64,000 bases of DNA from an uncultured Eggerthella sp. (GTDB lineage Bacteria > Actinomycetota > Coriobacteriia > Coriobacteriales > Eggerthellaceae), in the NCBI GenBank assembly GCA_900553605.1, contig USDX01000006.1, positions 1-64,000 on the forward strand. The letters are read 5' to 3'. The notes beneath the pieces are model-generated. The model ran no database searches. It saw only the letters and a program-made list of their open reading frames with translations, and had not been told where the DNA came from. The number at the start of each line of letters is the position of its first letter. Positions within the stretch are counted from its first letter, which is position 1. Below, in pieces: positions 1 through 9,458 of the stretch. Made by a program: the position numbers and the translations under genes.

Positions 1-130
1 CATCCGAAAAGCCCCGCAAATCGCCTTTCGGGAATGCATGGCGCGCAGATCTTGCCAGGGAGGGGCCCTTTTCGCTGCACGGGCCCCTCGAATCATGCAT
101 GGTGCGCGAATCTTGCCATCCCTGGGTGCT
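1..130. repeat. Degenerate ATGCAT...TTGCCA repeat, end of an array
   Basis: Two copies of a core reading roughly ATGCATGGCGCGCGAATCTT followed by GCCA lie at about 31-56 and 92-119. The whole stretch is a near copy (a few mismatches over about 120 bp) of 58619-58740. No ORF here has coding character. It looks like the edge of a dispersed intergenic repeat field whose larger member is at 58.3-58.7 kb. Confidence 0.7.
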
Positions 131-1029
131 TCGTTTGAGTGTTTTGGTCTTCCGCGGGCGGGGCGAGGGAGGGACGGGCGGCGTTTGCGGCTCGTGCGCC
201 GATACTCCGCTTTGTGCGAGGCGGCGCCACCAGGCCAACGTATCGGCGTGGGGTCTCCTGCGCCGCCCGCTCCGCGTCGCTGAATCTGCCTGCCTCGTCG
301 CCTGCGTGCAGCCTCTTCTCGCCCGCGGCTTCATCACCCTGTCCACATTGCGCCCGCAGCTCCATCGCCCTGTCCGAACTGCCGCCAAGCTAGCGGCAGT
401 ATGTCGTTTGCCGCCGAAAACATGGCGCTGTGATGGTGTTTCGTTGAATTGTGATTGTTCCGCGGTACTATTCTGAAAGATATCGTGCCCGTTTACGCAA
501 AACGGGTTGTGGGACTAACGATGGCGGCGGCCATCAGAATAGGAGATGAAGCTGTCGTGAACGACTCCGACGGCGGCGGTCGATGTTGCTCGGCCCGAAA
601 ACGCACCGAACAATGCAATAACTCTCTTATTTGTCCCGCGCGGTCTTTGTCTTCGTGTGAAGAAAAGGCTGCGTTTCTATATATAGGTGCTGCAGCGCAG
701 GCGGCGGCTTCGGACGATGCGGCGCCCTCGGATGGTGCAGCGTCTTCGGCTACTGCGGCGCCGCGGTTCTTCCTTGTTCGCGGCTTGCGCCCAGGCGTGC
801 GCAAGCGCCTTTCCCTGCTGGCGGACGTAACGCGTCTTATGCCCTTCCCCAAGGGGGAGATGGCCGTGTAATTTCGGTTTTCTCGGAAAGGGCGCAAAGC
901 GCACCGATCCCTTTTAGCGGAAAAGCAGGCTGGTCCTCTTTTCCGATCTCGTTCTCGCAATGAGGGGGTGGCGATTCCTTTTCTCGGATTCCGCTTTCCA
1001 CTCACTTACACAAGGAGTTTTGTACCTAG
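131..1029. other. Non-coding stretch upstream of the HlyC-like gene
   Basis: About 900 bases without a convincing gene. The overlapping ORFs on both strands are rich in Arg, Ala and Pro, lack ribosome binding sites and resemble nothing known. A possible sigma-70 promoter is listed separately at 444-471. The segment from about 870 to 1020 could be an untranslated leader of the downstream gene, but no riboswitch class is recognised. Confidence 0.4.
444..471 (+). promoter_or_regulatory. Possible sigma-70 promoter
   Basis: TTGAAT at 444-449, a 16-base spacer and TACTAT at 466-471 form a reasonable housekeeping promoter. Transcription would start near 478, giving a leader of about 550 nt before the HlyC-like gene, or a separate small RNA. 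This rests on consensus match only. Confidence 0.3.
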
Positions 1030-2352
1030 ATGCCTATTTGGTTAAGTTTGATACTGGTTGTTCTGTTTCTGCTGATGAACGCATTTTTCGTTATCGCCGA
1101 GTTTTCCTTGGTGCGCGTGCGTAAATCGCAGATTGAGATTTTGGTGGATGAAGGCAAGAAGGGCGCCAAGCGTGCGCTCGAAATGGCCGACAACGTTAAC
1201 GAGTACCTTTCGGCTTGTCAGCTTGGTATCACGCTGGCTTCGCTGGCGTTGGGCTGGTTGGGCGAGCCTGCGTTCGCCGCGCTGCTCCACCCGATCTTCG
1301 TGTTCTTCGGCTTGCCCGACACGGCGGTTACCGTTATTTCGGTGGGCATTGGCTATTTCGTCATGACCACGCTGCATGTGGTTGCTGGCGAGCTCATCCC
1401 TAAAAGCATGGCTATTCTGAAGACGGAAACCTATGCGCTGCACACGGCGGGCCCGCTTCATGCGTTCTATCGCATCACCTACCCCATCATGTGGTTGTTC
1501 AACGCCACCACTAATGGCGTTATGCGTCTGACCGGCCACGATACCAAGAACGAAACCGAGGCTTATTCCGAGGAAGAAATTAAGCTGCTGCTTGAAGAAA
1601 GCGCCGAGAGCGGATCCATCGAGCAGGATCAGTACCAGTACTTGGATAACATCTTCGACTTGGACGACAAGGACGCGAAGGCCATCATGACGCCCCGCAC
1701 CGAGGTGTTGGCCATCGACTACGACGATGACCTTGAAACGAATCTCGATTTCATGGGGAAGAACAAATTCACGCGCTACCCCGTGTTCCGCGAGGATAAG
1801 GACAACATCGTGGGCTTCGTGCACATCAAGGACGCCTATCTGCTGCCCGAGGGCTCCACGATGAAAGACCTGAAGATCCGCTCTATCCAGGCGGTGCCGG
1901 AGAGCATTTCCATCGCGAAGCTTTTGCAGGTGCTGCAGGCTAAGCACACGAAGATCGCCGTGGTGGTTGACGAGCATGGCGGCACGTCTGGCATCGTCAC
2001 CATGACCGACGTGGTCGAGCAGATTATCGGCCGCATGGAAGACGAGTATTTGCATGATGATCAGGACGAGATCTTGAAGGTGGGCGAGCACCATTACTTG
2101 GTTGACGGCTCGTTGCCGGTTGACCAGTTCGTCGAGTTCATCGGCTTTGAGCCCGTGCCTGTGTTCGACTACGAGACCGCGGGTGGATTGATGCTCGACC
2201 TGCTGGACAAGATTCCCGCCGAGGGCGATTCGTATGAGCTGCATCACGAGGGCACGAAGATCACGATGATGGCCCGCGTGATGGACGGTTTGCGCATCGA
2301 CAAGATTGATGTCCGCTTCGAGGAAGAGCCCGAAGCCGAAGAAACCGAATAG
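1030..2352 (+). CDS. HlyC/CorC (CNNM-CBS) family membrane protein
   Basis: A 440-residue integral membrane protein of the CNNM/DUF21-CBS-CorC_HlyC family, whose characterised members act in Mg2+ or Co2+ efflux. The first 150 or so residues hold the hydrophobic CNNM transmembrane block beginning IWLSLILVVLFLLM. Residues about 175-340 carry two CBS motifs, with the family hallmark MTPRTEV near 219-225 and VVVDEHGGTSGIVT in the second. The tail from about 345 is the CorC_HlyC domain (LVDGSLPVDQF). The start is the ATG preceded by AAGGAG, with an in-frame stop immediately upstream. The gene is monocistronic, and its TAG stop abuts an inverted-repeat element. The exact ion is not predictable. Confidence 0.9.
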   Translation: MPIWLSLILVVLFLLMNAFFVIAEFSLVRVRKSQIEILVDEGKKGAKRALEMADNVNEYLSACQLGITLASLALGWLGEPAFAALLHPIFVFFGLPDTAVTVISVGIGYFVMTTLHVVAGELIPKSMAILKTETYALHTAGPLHAFYRITYPIMWLFNATTNGVMRLTGHDTKNETEAYSEEEIKLLLEESAESGSIEQDQYQYLDNIFDLDDKDAKAIMTPRTEVLAIDYDDDLETNLDFMGKNKFTRYPVFREDKDNIVGFVHIKDAYLLPEGSTMKDLKIRSIQAVPESISIAKLLQVLQAKHTKIAVVVDEHGGTSGIVTMTDVVEQIIGRMEDEYLHDDQDEILKVGEHHYLVDGSLPVDQFVEFIGFEPVPVFDYETAGGLMLDLLDKIPAEGDSYELHHEGTKITMMARVMDGLRIDKIDVRFEEEPEAEETE

Positions 2353-2489
2353 TGGGAATTTAGGGACAGGTGCCAAATTCCCACTTGGGCATAACGCACG
2401 CAAAGAATGAGCCTCGCTTGCGCACTTAGCAGCAAGCGAGGCTCTGTTTGTTAGGTGGGGGAACGGTGCCTGTCCCTATATTCCCACTT
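2352..2489. repeat. Composite inverted-repeat element with central stem-loop (copy 1)
   Basis: The ends are GTGGGAATTTAGGGACAGG and the inverted partner CCTGTCCCTATATTCCCAC. Between them lies a strong hairpin, GAGCCTCGCTTGC...GCAAGCGAGGCTC (about 2409-2443), followed by TGTTTGTT. A second copy in the opposite orientation is at 13886-14022. The element begins at the stop codon of the HlyC-like gene and its other end supplies the stop codon of the minus-strand surface-protein remnant. The hairpin could act as a terminator in both directions. Confidence 0.85.
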
Positions 2490-2733
2490 CGCTATCGCAG
2501 CGCTCAAGTTTTCGGCGCTTGCGCCGGAAGACTGTCATGCAAGCAAACGCGGCAAGCGCGATGGCCATAAGCGCAAGCGCAAGCAGTGGAGCGTAATCGC
2601 CGGTTTTCGAAAGTCCGAATGGCCCGGCTGCGGTTTTGTCGGCGCTTTCGCCGTTCGAAGCGTTGGGTGCATTGGGGTCTTCGGCATCGGCGGGAAGCTG
2701 CTCTATCTTAGGGATGGCCGTTACGTTGTATGA
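2476..2733 (-). pseudogene. C-terminal remnant of a sortase-anchored surface protein
   Basis: Read on the minus strand, this stretch encodes a short Pro/Asp/Asn/Ala-rich linker, the motif LSKTGD, a hydrophobic helix (YAPLLALALMAIALAAF) and a positively charged tail (FRRKRRK). That is the arrangement of a sortase cell-wall sorting signal, with LSKTG as an LPxTG variant. The frame ends ...SEVGI and then TAG, with Gly, Ile and the stop coming from the adjoining repeat element. The N-terminal body is missing because an IS3-family remnant begins at about 2730. What the full protein bound or did cannot be told. Confidence 0.75.
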
Positions 2734-3208
2734 CCTGTGTCAAGTTTTCGGACGCGGAAGCTTGAGGAATTACGCGGCCATGGGAAGCCCCTCTTCGGCC
2801 GGCTTGGTCCGCTCGAAGAGCGATTCCATGGCCTGTGCCGGCACCTGGTAGCCGATGGTGGAGTGGGGCCTTCTTCGGTTGTAGTCCGCCTCGATGAACT
2901 CGATGACGGTGTGCTTGGCGTCGGTCCTGGTGGCGAAGCTCGATCTGCAGTACATCTTGTTCTTCAGAGTGGCGAAGAACGACTCGGCCACGGCGTTGTC
3001 GTGGCAGTTGCCGGTGCGGCTGCAGGAAAGGCGCACGTCGTTGGCCCGCGCCCACTCGGCCAAGGTCCTGCTGGTGTACTGGGCGCCCCTGGTCGGAACG
3101 AAAAATGGCGTTTCCGGCCACGTAGCCGCGCGACTTCGCGGATTCCAGGGCCGCCACGGCGATGTCGGCGGTCATCCGTTCCGAGAGCGACCAGCTGACC
3201 AAGACCTC
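2730..3208 (-). mobile_element. IS3-family transposase remnant, frameshifted and truncated
   Basis: The minus strand encodes the C-terminal rve integrase core of an IS3-family OrfB. 2770-3063 reads RTGNCHDNAVAESFFATLKN and later YNRRRPHSTIGY, the usual DDE-domain end. Upstream, in another frame at about 3095-3200, is SWSLSERMTADIAVAALESA leading into a broken SDxGxQYTS motif, so a one-base shift separates the halves. The likely element end is TGACCTGTGTCAAG near 2730. The N-terminal third and OrfA are absent, so it cannot move by itself. It interrupts the surface-protein gene on one side and joins an acetyltransferase stump on the other. Confidence 0.85.
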
Positions 3209-3380
3209 GCCGGTCCGCATCGGAGACAATGTATGGCTGGGTGCGAACGTAGTTGTCCTCAAGGGCGTCACAATCGGGGATAACGCGGTTGTTGCCGCGA
3301 ACAGCGTCGTCTCAAAAGAAGTACCTGCGAACACATTGTTTTACGAGAAGCACGAGCGGTGTTATAGGGATCTACGGTAG
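3209..3380 (+). pseudogene. C-terminal stump of a hexapeptide-repeat acetyltransferase
   Basis: In frame from about 3209 the sequence reads SPVRIGDNVWLGANVVVLKG, then VTIGDNAVVAANSVVSKEVP and a basic tail ending CYRDLR. These are left-handed beta-helix hexapeptide repeats and the closing segment of sugar O-acetyltransferases of the WbbJ/NodL type. Everything before the last repeats is missing, cut at the junction with the IS3 remnant. It may once have belonged to a surface-polysaccharide locus. The open frame extends to 3162, but that part is transposase DNA. Confidence 0.7.
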
Positions 3381-3634
3381 TCGAGAACGGTTGCGGTGAT
3401 GCCCTGCTTCAATATGTTGAAGAAGCTTATTATTCCGTCCAAGAAACCTTGACCAGTCCAGTGTTCGAGAAGGGGTGACGTGTGCGCTGCGGGGCGGAAT
3501 CGTGTCGCTTTCGGCAATCGCGCTCTTGTCAATGCTGCGCATGTCATATTATCAAGCTTACCGTGGCGGTTTGGGGCGGTCTTTAACCGAGGGCGTTTGG
3601 ATTGCCGGAGAAAGCGGAGGAGTGTGCAACTTTG
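3381..3634. other. Short non-coding gap before the large P-loop gene
   Basis: No supported gene. A minus-strand ORF ending at 3362 (FLDGIISFFNILKQGITATV) has some protein-like composition and could be a gene scrap, but nothing recognisable. No strong promoter for the following gene was found. Confidence 0.3.
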
Positions 3635-6600
3635 ATGAGCAGGGAAATCGAAATCAGGGACAGAATCGCAAGGCTCGATCCTGCTGGCTTCCAGAACCTT
3701 GCTCAGGAATTGCTTTCGCAGCATCTTGGGTATGATAAGCCCGTACACAGGGGGTCCGCCGCCCGCTCGGCGGCAACGGCCCCGGGGACGCCGGACACAA
3801 TCTGGCTTTTGCCCTACAACAAATTTGCCTATCTCGAATGCGGCCATTATCCGGAAAGAGCAGAAGCGAAGAAGAAAATCGAAGCGGATATCGAGAAGTG
3901 CCTAGAGACCGAAAGAATAGAGCTCGATTCTGGGCAGCTGGTCAAGATAATCATCGCATATTCATGTCGAAGGCTAGACAGTTCTGACCTCAGCTATCTA
4001 AGGGGCATTGACGATCGCGTCGAGCTTGTGGGTACGGACGAAATGGCGAGTTTGTTGGCCCGACGGTACCCAAATCTTGCGAAAGAGCATCTGAGCATCG
4101 AGGTGGGTACTGGGCAAATTATGTCCCCGGATGAATTCGAATCCGCGGTCGAAAGAAACAGCTTCGCCTCAACCCTGAAGGTCGATTTGCTTGGAAGGGA
4201 TAAAGAGATCAATGAGCTTCTCACTGCACTCGAAGAGAATCAGTTCGTCTTGGTGCATGGGCGCCCTGGATGCGGGAAGACTAGGCTTTGCCTAGAGGCT
4301 CTACGCCGATTTGCAAATAGCAGCGGCGCGCATCCTCTTGTCATTCAATCGAACAAGTTGCCAATCTGGGACGACTTGGCAAATGATGTTCCCAAAGAGG
4401 ACCCTTCGATAATTCTGCTCGACGACGCCAACGAGCTTTCCGGTCTCGAAGGATTTGCGGACTTCGTGTCTAGCAGAGGTAATATCAAGGTCCTTATGAC
4501 CGTAAGAAATTATGCATTCGAGTACGTGAAGGTCTCCATTTCAAAGTTCTGTAGGCCTTACCTCTATGAGGTCAACCCGCTTGACGAGGAGACGGCTTTA
4601 AACGTGGTCGAGAACGGATTCGGCATCGCGAAAGGGAGAACATCTTCGGATATTGTCCGCTTGTCGAGGGGCAACATGCGGTTAGCCTGCGCAGCGGCCG
4701 AGGTCGCTAAGGAACGCGGGGTCGAAGTATTCTCCACGATGCCGAGCCTCATAGAAGCTTGCTACGGAGAGAAGGCTTCCCTCCTGGGCGGCAACGCCAA
4801 AATGGCAGCAACAATCGTCTCCGTTTTGGACTCGCACAGTGTGGAAGGAAACAAAGACCTGGATAAGCTTCTCGCCAAGGTAGGGATTTCTCATGACTGC
4901 TACGTCGATGCCTGCGCCACTCTGTGCCACGATGAGCTTGTGGATGCCTGCCGGGGTATGGTGGCGGTGGCGCCGGGTGAACAGGTTTTAAGGGATTATT
5001 TGCTCTACCGTGCATTCATCGCCGAGAAAAGCTTATCTCTTTCCGACGTCGATGAGCTGGAGTGCGGCAATGCTCGATGCCCCAGTATTGTCGCCATCCT
5101 TGTAAACAATTTCTACAGCGAAGAGCTTATTTCCTCCTTGAAATCGCAGTTGGACGACATTTGGGCATTGGCGAACGAGGAGAAACGATGGGGAATGGTG
5201 GGCGAATATCATTTCCTTCTCGGCGAGAAGGGCCTTGGACACATTCTCGGGGCAATTGAAGGCTGCGAGCCCGGAAACTACGATTACCTTACTTGTCGAT
5301 TCGACAAGAGCTCTGGATCTTATTTGCCGGAATCTCGGATTCTCGTATCGCTCACGCCCTTTTTTCATGCCCCTCAATTCGACGAGCCTGAAGAGCTGTT
5401 CTTCATGGCTTTGGGGAAGAACATCCTGCCTCCACGGGAGGCGAAGGAAGCCCTCACGACGGCCATGTGCTTCAACGAGGACTCGTATTCGGACGAGTTT
5501 CGATACGAAAAAGAGGTCATCGAGCGCCTTACGTCTGATTTTTGCAAAACAAAGGAGAATAGATACGGGGTTCTGCTTGCCTATTATGCTGAGGCTTTAC
5601 TGGCGGCAACATACGACGGCCCGACAAGGATGGAGGGAAACAAGGTCACGTTCATCCATGGAAACCACGTCTACACCGAGGCGATGGTCGGCTTGCGGAA
5701 GCGAGCGATCGCCTGCCTCAAGGAACTCAGAGGCTGTTCGGAGCTGAGTCGTCTCTGCGATACGGTGATTACTGGTGTTCGGGGCATCGGCGGCGACGAC
5801 GGGGCCGGTCGGTTGTGGAAAGAGACCCTGGAGGAGCTATATAAAGGATATGTTTCCCGAATTGAGGCGATTGAGATTTGCAGCTTGCCTGGGTTTGTCC
5901 AATTGGAGAAAGAGTTCATTTCCCAAGGTGTCATCGCTGAAGAAGGGCTCCCGTTCCTCGACGCGTCGCCCGAGGAACGGATCGCAGCCCAGATCTTCTC
6001 TGAAGACTCCTGCGGACACGATATCTCGGAGGAATTGACCGAGGTTGTTCAAGCAGCCAGCTCGGCAGAAGTGGTTAAGGCGATCTCGATTGTGTGCTCT
6101 GCCGGCCGGCAGAGCTCAACTTACATTCCTTACCCAATCCTGAGGGACGTCATGATTCTTGGTGCGGATGCTTTGACCGAATGCGCAGATTTGATTATCC
6201 TCTCTGGCGTTCCCGCGTATGCGGTCCCGGACGATTTGCTCATTCGTTGGATTGACCTGCTCGGCATCAATCGGGTTCGCGGTCTTGCTCTGAAGCGAGA
6301 GGAGAATGAGATTCTCGAATGGCTTAGTTGGATTGACGAAGTGCGGTTTAAGGAGTTTGGGGTCACTCCCGAACTGGCAAGGGACATCGAGGAAGGAGCC
6401 GACGAGTACGGCGAAACCGTTTCGTATGAGGCGGCGATGGAGATCGACTCTGCTACGCCAGGCTTTTTCGCTAAGTACGCGGCCGGCGTCCTGCAGAAGT
6501 TGGAAAGGGGCTCGCACGCCTTTCGCAGACTTCTTCCCAGCAACATCAACAATGCCGAGCAGAGGGCGTTTGCCTCCAAACCGGAAATGCTGTGCCTTGC

Positions 6601-7264
6601 GGAAGAAATCTTGCTTAATCTCGTAAGCGGAAGGAGTTCCTATTGGGATGAGGACCTCCTTCGTTTTATCATTTCTAACGATAGTCAATTTCCTGAGAGG
6701 GCAATGCCCGTGCTCATGGAGTTCGATGCTACTTATGCGATGGGGCATTTGGGCGAGGCGGCATGGAGGGAGGAGAACGGCGAGGCCGCAACAGATGGCG
6801 CATGGAAGGGCATAGAGGGGGTTGAGACAAGTCTGCAGCACATGTTGAAGCCTTTCGCTTTGAAGCATTTTCTTAATTACGCTATTGAGCATTGCGGCGA
6901 TGCTGTCGTGACTTGGCTGGTGTCGCGTTCGATGCGTGATGGGAAGCTTGTCGACTATCTGCCAGATGTCGCAATGGAGTTACCCAAGAATCTTAAGGTC
7001 AAGTACATAGTCTTGCTATGCCAAGAGGGCCTTAGCTCGGAAGAGCTCAAAAAGGTTCCCGTAATCATGTCTTCTTTCGGCGCATCGTGGAGCGGGAGCG
7101 AAATCCCTCTTCTTCAAGGGAAGATTAACTTCATTGAAGAGGTAATCGAAAATTTACCCGGAGTAGCCCTAATAAGGCACCGTATGGTTTTGGAAGACGC
7201 GATAGCCTCTGTGAAGCGACGCATAGAAAACGCAGAGGTTGACGAGTTTCTTCATCCATTTTAG
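3635..7264 (+). CDS. Large STAND-like P-loop NTPase with possible nuclease N-terminus
   Basis: About 1209 residues. The start chosen is the ATG at 3635 (MSREIEIRDRIARLDP), with GGAGGA about 14 bases upstream; a TTG at 3602 is in frame. Residues about 10-90 (DPAGFQNLAQELLSQHLGY, then TPDTIWL... FAYLEC) resemble the PD-(D/E)xK restriction-nuclease fold seen at the head of bacterial defence NTPases, but the last Lys is not evident, so this is tentative. After a linker come Walker A (GRPGCGKT, near 209-216) and Walker B (SIILLDDANE), followed by a winged-helix-like region and roughly 800 residues of helical, presumably sensor, sequence. Known STAND NTPases (for example Avs proteins) detect phage proteins. 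It stands alone between an IS remnant and another defence cluster. Function is inferred. Confidence 0.65.
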   Translation: MSREIEIRDRIARLDPAGFQNLAQELLSQHLGYDKPVHRGSAARSAATAPGTPDTIWLLPYNKFAYLECGHYPERAEAKKKIEADIEKCLETERIELDSGQLVKIIIAYSCRRLDSSDLSYLRGIDDRVELVGTDEMASLLARRYPNLAKEHLSIEVGTGQIMSPDEFESAVERNSFASTLKVDLLGRDKEINELLTALEENQFVLVHGRPGCGKTRLCLEALRRFANSSGAHPLVIQSNKLPIWDDLANDVPKEDPSIILLDDANELSGLEGFADFVSSRGNIKVLMTVRNYAFEYVKVSISKFCRPYLYEVNPLDEETALNVVENGFGIAKGRTSSDIVRLSRGNMRLACAAAEVAKERGVEVFSTMPSLIEACYGEKASLLGGNAKMAATIVSVLDSHSVEGNKDLDKLLAKVGISHDCYVDACATLCHDELVDACRGMVAVAPGEQVLRDYLLYRAFIAEKSLSLSDVDELECGNARCPSIVAILVNNFYSEELISSLKSQLDDIWALANEEKRWGMVGEYHFLLGEKGLGHILGAIEGCEPGNYDYLTCRFDKSSGSYLPESRILVSLTPFFHAPQFDEPEELFFMALGKNILPPREAKEALTTAMCFNEDSYSDEFRYEKEVIERLTSDFCKTKENRYGVLLAYYAEALLAATYDGPTRMEGNKVTFIHGNHVYTEAMVGLRKRAIACLKELRGCSELSRLCDTVITGVRGIGGDDGAGRLWKETLEELYKGYVSRIEAIEICSLPGFVQLEKEFISQGVIAEEGLPFLDASPEERIAAQIFSEDSCGHDISEELTEVVQAASSAEVVKAISIVCSAGRQSSTYIPYPILRDVMILGADALTECADLIILSGVPAYAVPDDLLIRWIDLLGINRVRGLALKREENEILEWLSWIDEVRFKEFGVTPELARDIEEGADEYGETVSYEAAMEIDSATPGFFAKYAAGVLQKLERGSHAFRRLLPSNINNAEQRAFASKPEMLCLAEEILLNLVSGRSSYWDEDLLRFIISNDSQFPERAMPVLMEFDATYAMGHLGEAAWREENGEAATDGAWKGIEGVETSLQHMLKPFALKHFLNYAIEHCGDAVVTWLVSRSMRDGKLVDYLPDVAMELPKNLKVKYIVLLCQEGLSSEELKKVPVIMSSFGASWSGSEIPLLQGKINFIEEVIENLPGVALIRHRMVLEDAIASVKRRIENAEVDEFLHPF

Positions 7265-7809
7265 CGGTCGTGGCCCGCACCCGGCAGTTTCCTATCAGTC
7301 GTTCGGAACGGCGAGCGCCTTCGGTGGCAACACCCCCCTGGGCCCTCTTCGGGGCAGGGGCAGACGGCCATCCGGAGGCGCCCGATCGGCGGCTTATCTC
7401 GGACTGTAATGGGGCGGTCGGGGGGTTGGTGGGAGGATGAAGTTGGGGTCCTGGCCAATTTATCGTTAATCGCAAGTGGTGCCTAGGGAGTTGTTGTTCC
7501 CTAGGCACCACTTGCTTCCGGGTCTTTGGGCTGTAATATTGAGTCATTGCATCTCGAGGGGTACATTCTGCATGGGGCGGAGGCGAGAATCTGTTTGACT
7601 GGTGGTCAGGGCGCATAACCTGTCTTCGCTTGGCGGCGTTTGACGATCATTCGACAATGAAGCAGGCTGGCCGTTTAATCTCATTGGCAATTCCTTTTAT
7701 CGAGCGTATTGGCCTTTTTTGAAATTAGGATGCGTTGTTCTCGTTGGGACCGCAAAATGGGAGAATGACATGCATAGTTGGTGCCCTATTTGCCGATGGG
7801 AGGGGTTGA
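7265..7809. other. Intergenic region with a shared 30-bp motif and a perfect hairpin
   Basis: 545 bases without a gene. 7384-7413 matches 26840-26869 at 27 of 30 bases (core CGGCGGCTTA and ACTGTAATGGG), so both accessory blocks share a short sequence. A perfect 18-bp stem is listed at 7472-7515. The last 100 bases are AT-richer and probably hold the promoter of the following ATPase gene, but no convincing -35/-10 pair was found. Confidence 0.5.
7472..7515. terminator. Perfect 18-bp stem-loop, probable terminator
   Basis: GCAAGTGGTGCCTAGGGA at 7472-7489, an 8-base loop and the exact reverse complement at 7498-7515. It lies 208 bases after the STAND-like gene. There is only TTCC, not a T-run, after the stem, so a classical intrinsic terminator is not certain; a processing signal or mobile-element end is possible. 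Confidence 0.55.
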
Positions 7810-9429
7810 ATGCCTCGAAAAGAAAAACACATTGAAACGTTTGGCATCAAGGGGATAAAAATTTCGAGATTTCGGGCTATGCATGACCTTGAGATTGAGC
7901 TCGGTCAGCTCGTTACAGTGATAGCTGGACAGAACGGAACGAGTAAATCAACTATATTAGGAATGCTTGGACAGCCGTTCGGGATTAGAGACAGGCGGAC
8001 TATCTTTGGCAAATCATTCAGTACAAAGTTCACGGATATATTCAACATGTCGCCAGAACATGATATCCCGGGTGAGCATTTGTATTATGTTGACTTCAAT
8101 GATGAGACAATTTCCGGGCCTCAGGGCCAGCATGTTCAGGTTAAGTCGTTCAAAAGGCCTGCCGGGGATAGCTCTTCTATTCGCATCGTAACTGGGGCTT
8201 CTCGAGCTAAGGGAGAGGGTAATATTGATTACCCTGTAATCTATCTGGGGCTAAAAAGGACTAATCCTGTTGGCGAGTTTTTGAACCCGCAGGCTGAGCA
8301 GACCGACTTTACCAAAGAAGAAATTGAGCAATTTAACCTGTGGTATTCGCGTATTATGGTCGATCAGGATGAGGCTACCGATGTTGTCAGGATGTCCAGG
8401 CGCGGACAAAAAGAAACGCTTCTTGTCAATACTGCTAGCTATGACTATCTTGCCAACTCTGCTGGTCAAGATAATCTCGGCCAGATTCTAGGTGCGCTTA
8501 TATCTTTTGAGCGGCTTGCTAATGTAATGGGCGATGAGTACAAAGGCGGCCTCCTTCTTATTGACGAGTTGGATGTGACCTTGTTTCCCTCTTCGCAGGT
8601 GCGACTTTTTGGATTGCTTAAGGAGCAGGCGGCTGCGCAGAGGATGCAAGTTGTTTTCACTACTCACTCAATGACTCTCCTCGAGAAAGCGGTTGAGGAA
8701 ACCCAGATAAAAAGCAATGCGGTCAAAGTCCTGTATCTCAGGAAGAGGGAATCCGGAATCAAGCTGACGGTCGACCCGACAATCGATGAGATACGAGCCA
8801 ACCTTATGATTGAGCCTTTGAAGCCGAAGAAGGGCTTCAAAGTCGAGATTTGGTGCGAGGATGATGAGGCTAAATGGGTTCTTGGTCAAATAATGGTTCC
8901 GCGGTTAAAACGAAAATGCGAACTTGTTTCAGCGAAGCTTAGCTGCGGTGAGCTAGGTGAGCTCGCCGTTAGAGATATTGCTTCCTTGCGTAATGTTTGT
9001 TTTGTTGTGGATGCCGACTCAGATAAGGGTGCGGCAAGGCGAATTAGAGAGTGCGGGAGGAGGTTCGTGCTGCCTGGAGGCGGCAAGTCGCCCGAGCAGT
9101 CTATATATGATTTACTCCGCGACCTTTCGGACGAAGATGAGTTCTGGAACAATGATTGGCGCTACTCTAAGCAAGTTATGATTGCACGGTTCGCGGATTC
9201 CAAGCGAGAGTTTGAATGTTCTGGCGGGGGTAAGGAGCGGAAGCACTTCAAAAAGTGGTTCAAGAGCGAGAAAGCTGATGGGGTATGGGGCCAAAATGGT
9301 TCATTGGTCGCTACTCTTTGGAAAGAACAATACGAGTCGGAAATCCAGGACTTCAATGAGCGGCTGGAACGAAGGGTCGATGGGATTGTAAAACGACAGC
9401 AGCATGAACGGATGCAACGAAATGATTGA
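7810..9429 (+). CDS. OLD-like AAA ATPase with C-terminal TOPRIM-like nuclease domain
   Basis: 539 residues. The N-terminal ABC-type ATPase starts ISRFRAMHDLEIELG, with Walker A GQNGTSKST (about 40-48, Ser in place of the usual Gly before Lys), a signature-like NSAGQDNLGQ (about 217-226), Walker B GGLLLIDELD (about 246-255) and the His switch FTTHS (about 283-287). From about 345, WCEDDEA, CFVVDADSD and LPGGGKSPEQ match the acidic motifs of the TOPRIM domain in OLD-family nucleases (phage P2 Old, GajA, AriB-like). Proteins of this class cut DNA or tRNA in phage defence. The start ATG follows GGGAGGGG. The methyltransferase gene lies 29 bases downstream, so the two are likely co-transcribed. 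Class placement is by motif reading only. Confidence 0.8.
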   Translation: MPRKEKHIETFGIKGIKISRFRAMHDLEIELGQLVTVIAGQNGTSKSTILGMLGQPFGIRDRRTIFGKSFSTKFTDIFNMSPEHDIPGEHLYYVDFNDETISGPQGQHVQVKSFKRPAGDSSSIRIVTGASRAKGEGNIDYPVIYLGLKRTNPVGEFLNPQAEQTDFTKEEIEQFNLWYSRIMVDQDEATDVVRMSRRGQKETLLVNTASYDYLANSAGQDNLGQILGALISFERLANVMGDEYKGGLLLIDELDVTLFPSSQVRLFGLLKEQAAAQRMQVVFTTHSMTLLEKAVEETQIKSNAVKVLYLRKRESGIKLTVDPTIDEIRANLMIEPLKPKKGFKVEIWCEDDEAKWVLGQIMVPRLKRKCELVSAKLSCGELGELAVRDIASLRNVCFVVDADSDKGAARRIRECGRRFVLPGGGKSPEQSIYDLLRDLSDEDEFWNNDWRYSKQVMIARFADSKREFECSGGGKERKHFKKWFKSEKADGVWGQNGSLVATLWKEQYESEIQDFNERLERRVDGIVKRQQHERMQRND

Positions 9430-9458
9430 TTTGGCTGTCGTTCTGAGGAGGTGAGGCA

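Noticed and set aside
493..1005. 170-codon minus-strand ORF near the window start
   Set aside because: Arg/Ala/Pro-rich composition typical of random GC-rich DNA, no ribosome site, no known motif.
870..1020. Riboswitch ahead of the HlyC-like gene
   Set aside because: GC-rich stems can be drawn, but no conserved core of the Mg2+ (M-box, ykoK) or other classes could be identified.
3162..3380. Complete 72-residue acetyltransferase gene
   Set aside because: The first 15 or so codons are transposase DNA and only the last hexapeptide repeats are present; it is a stump.
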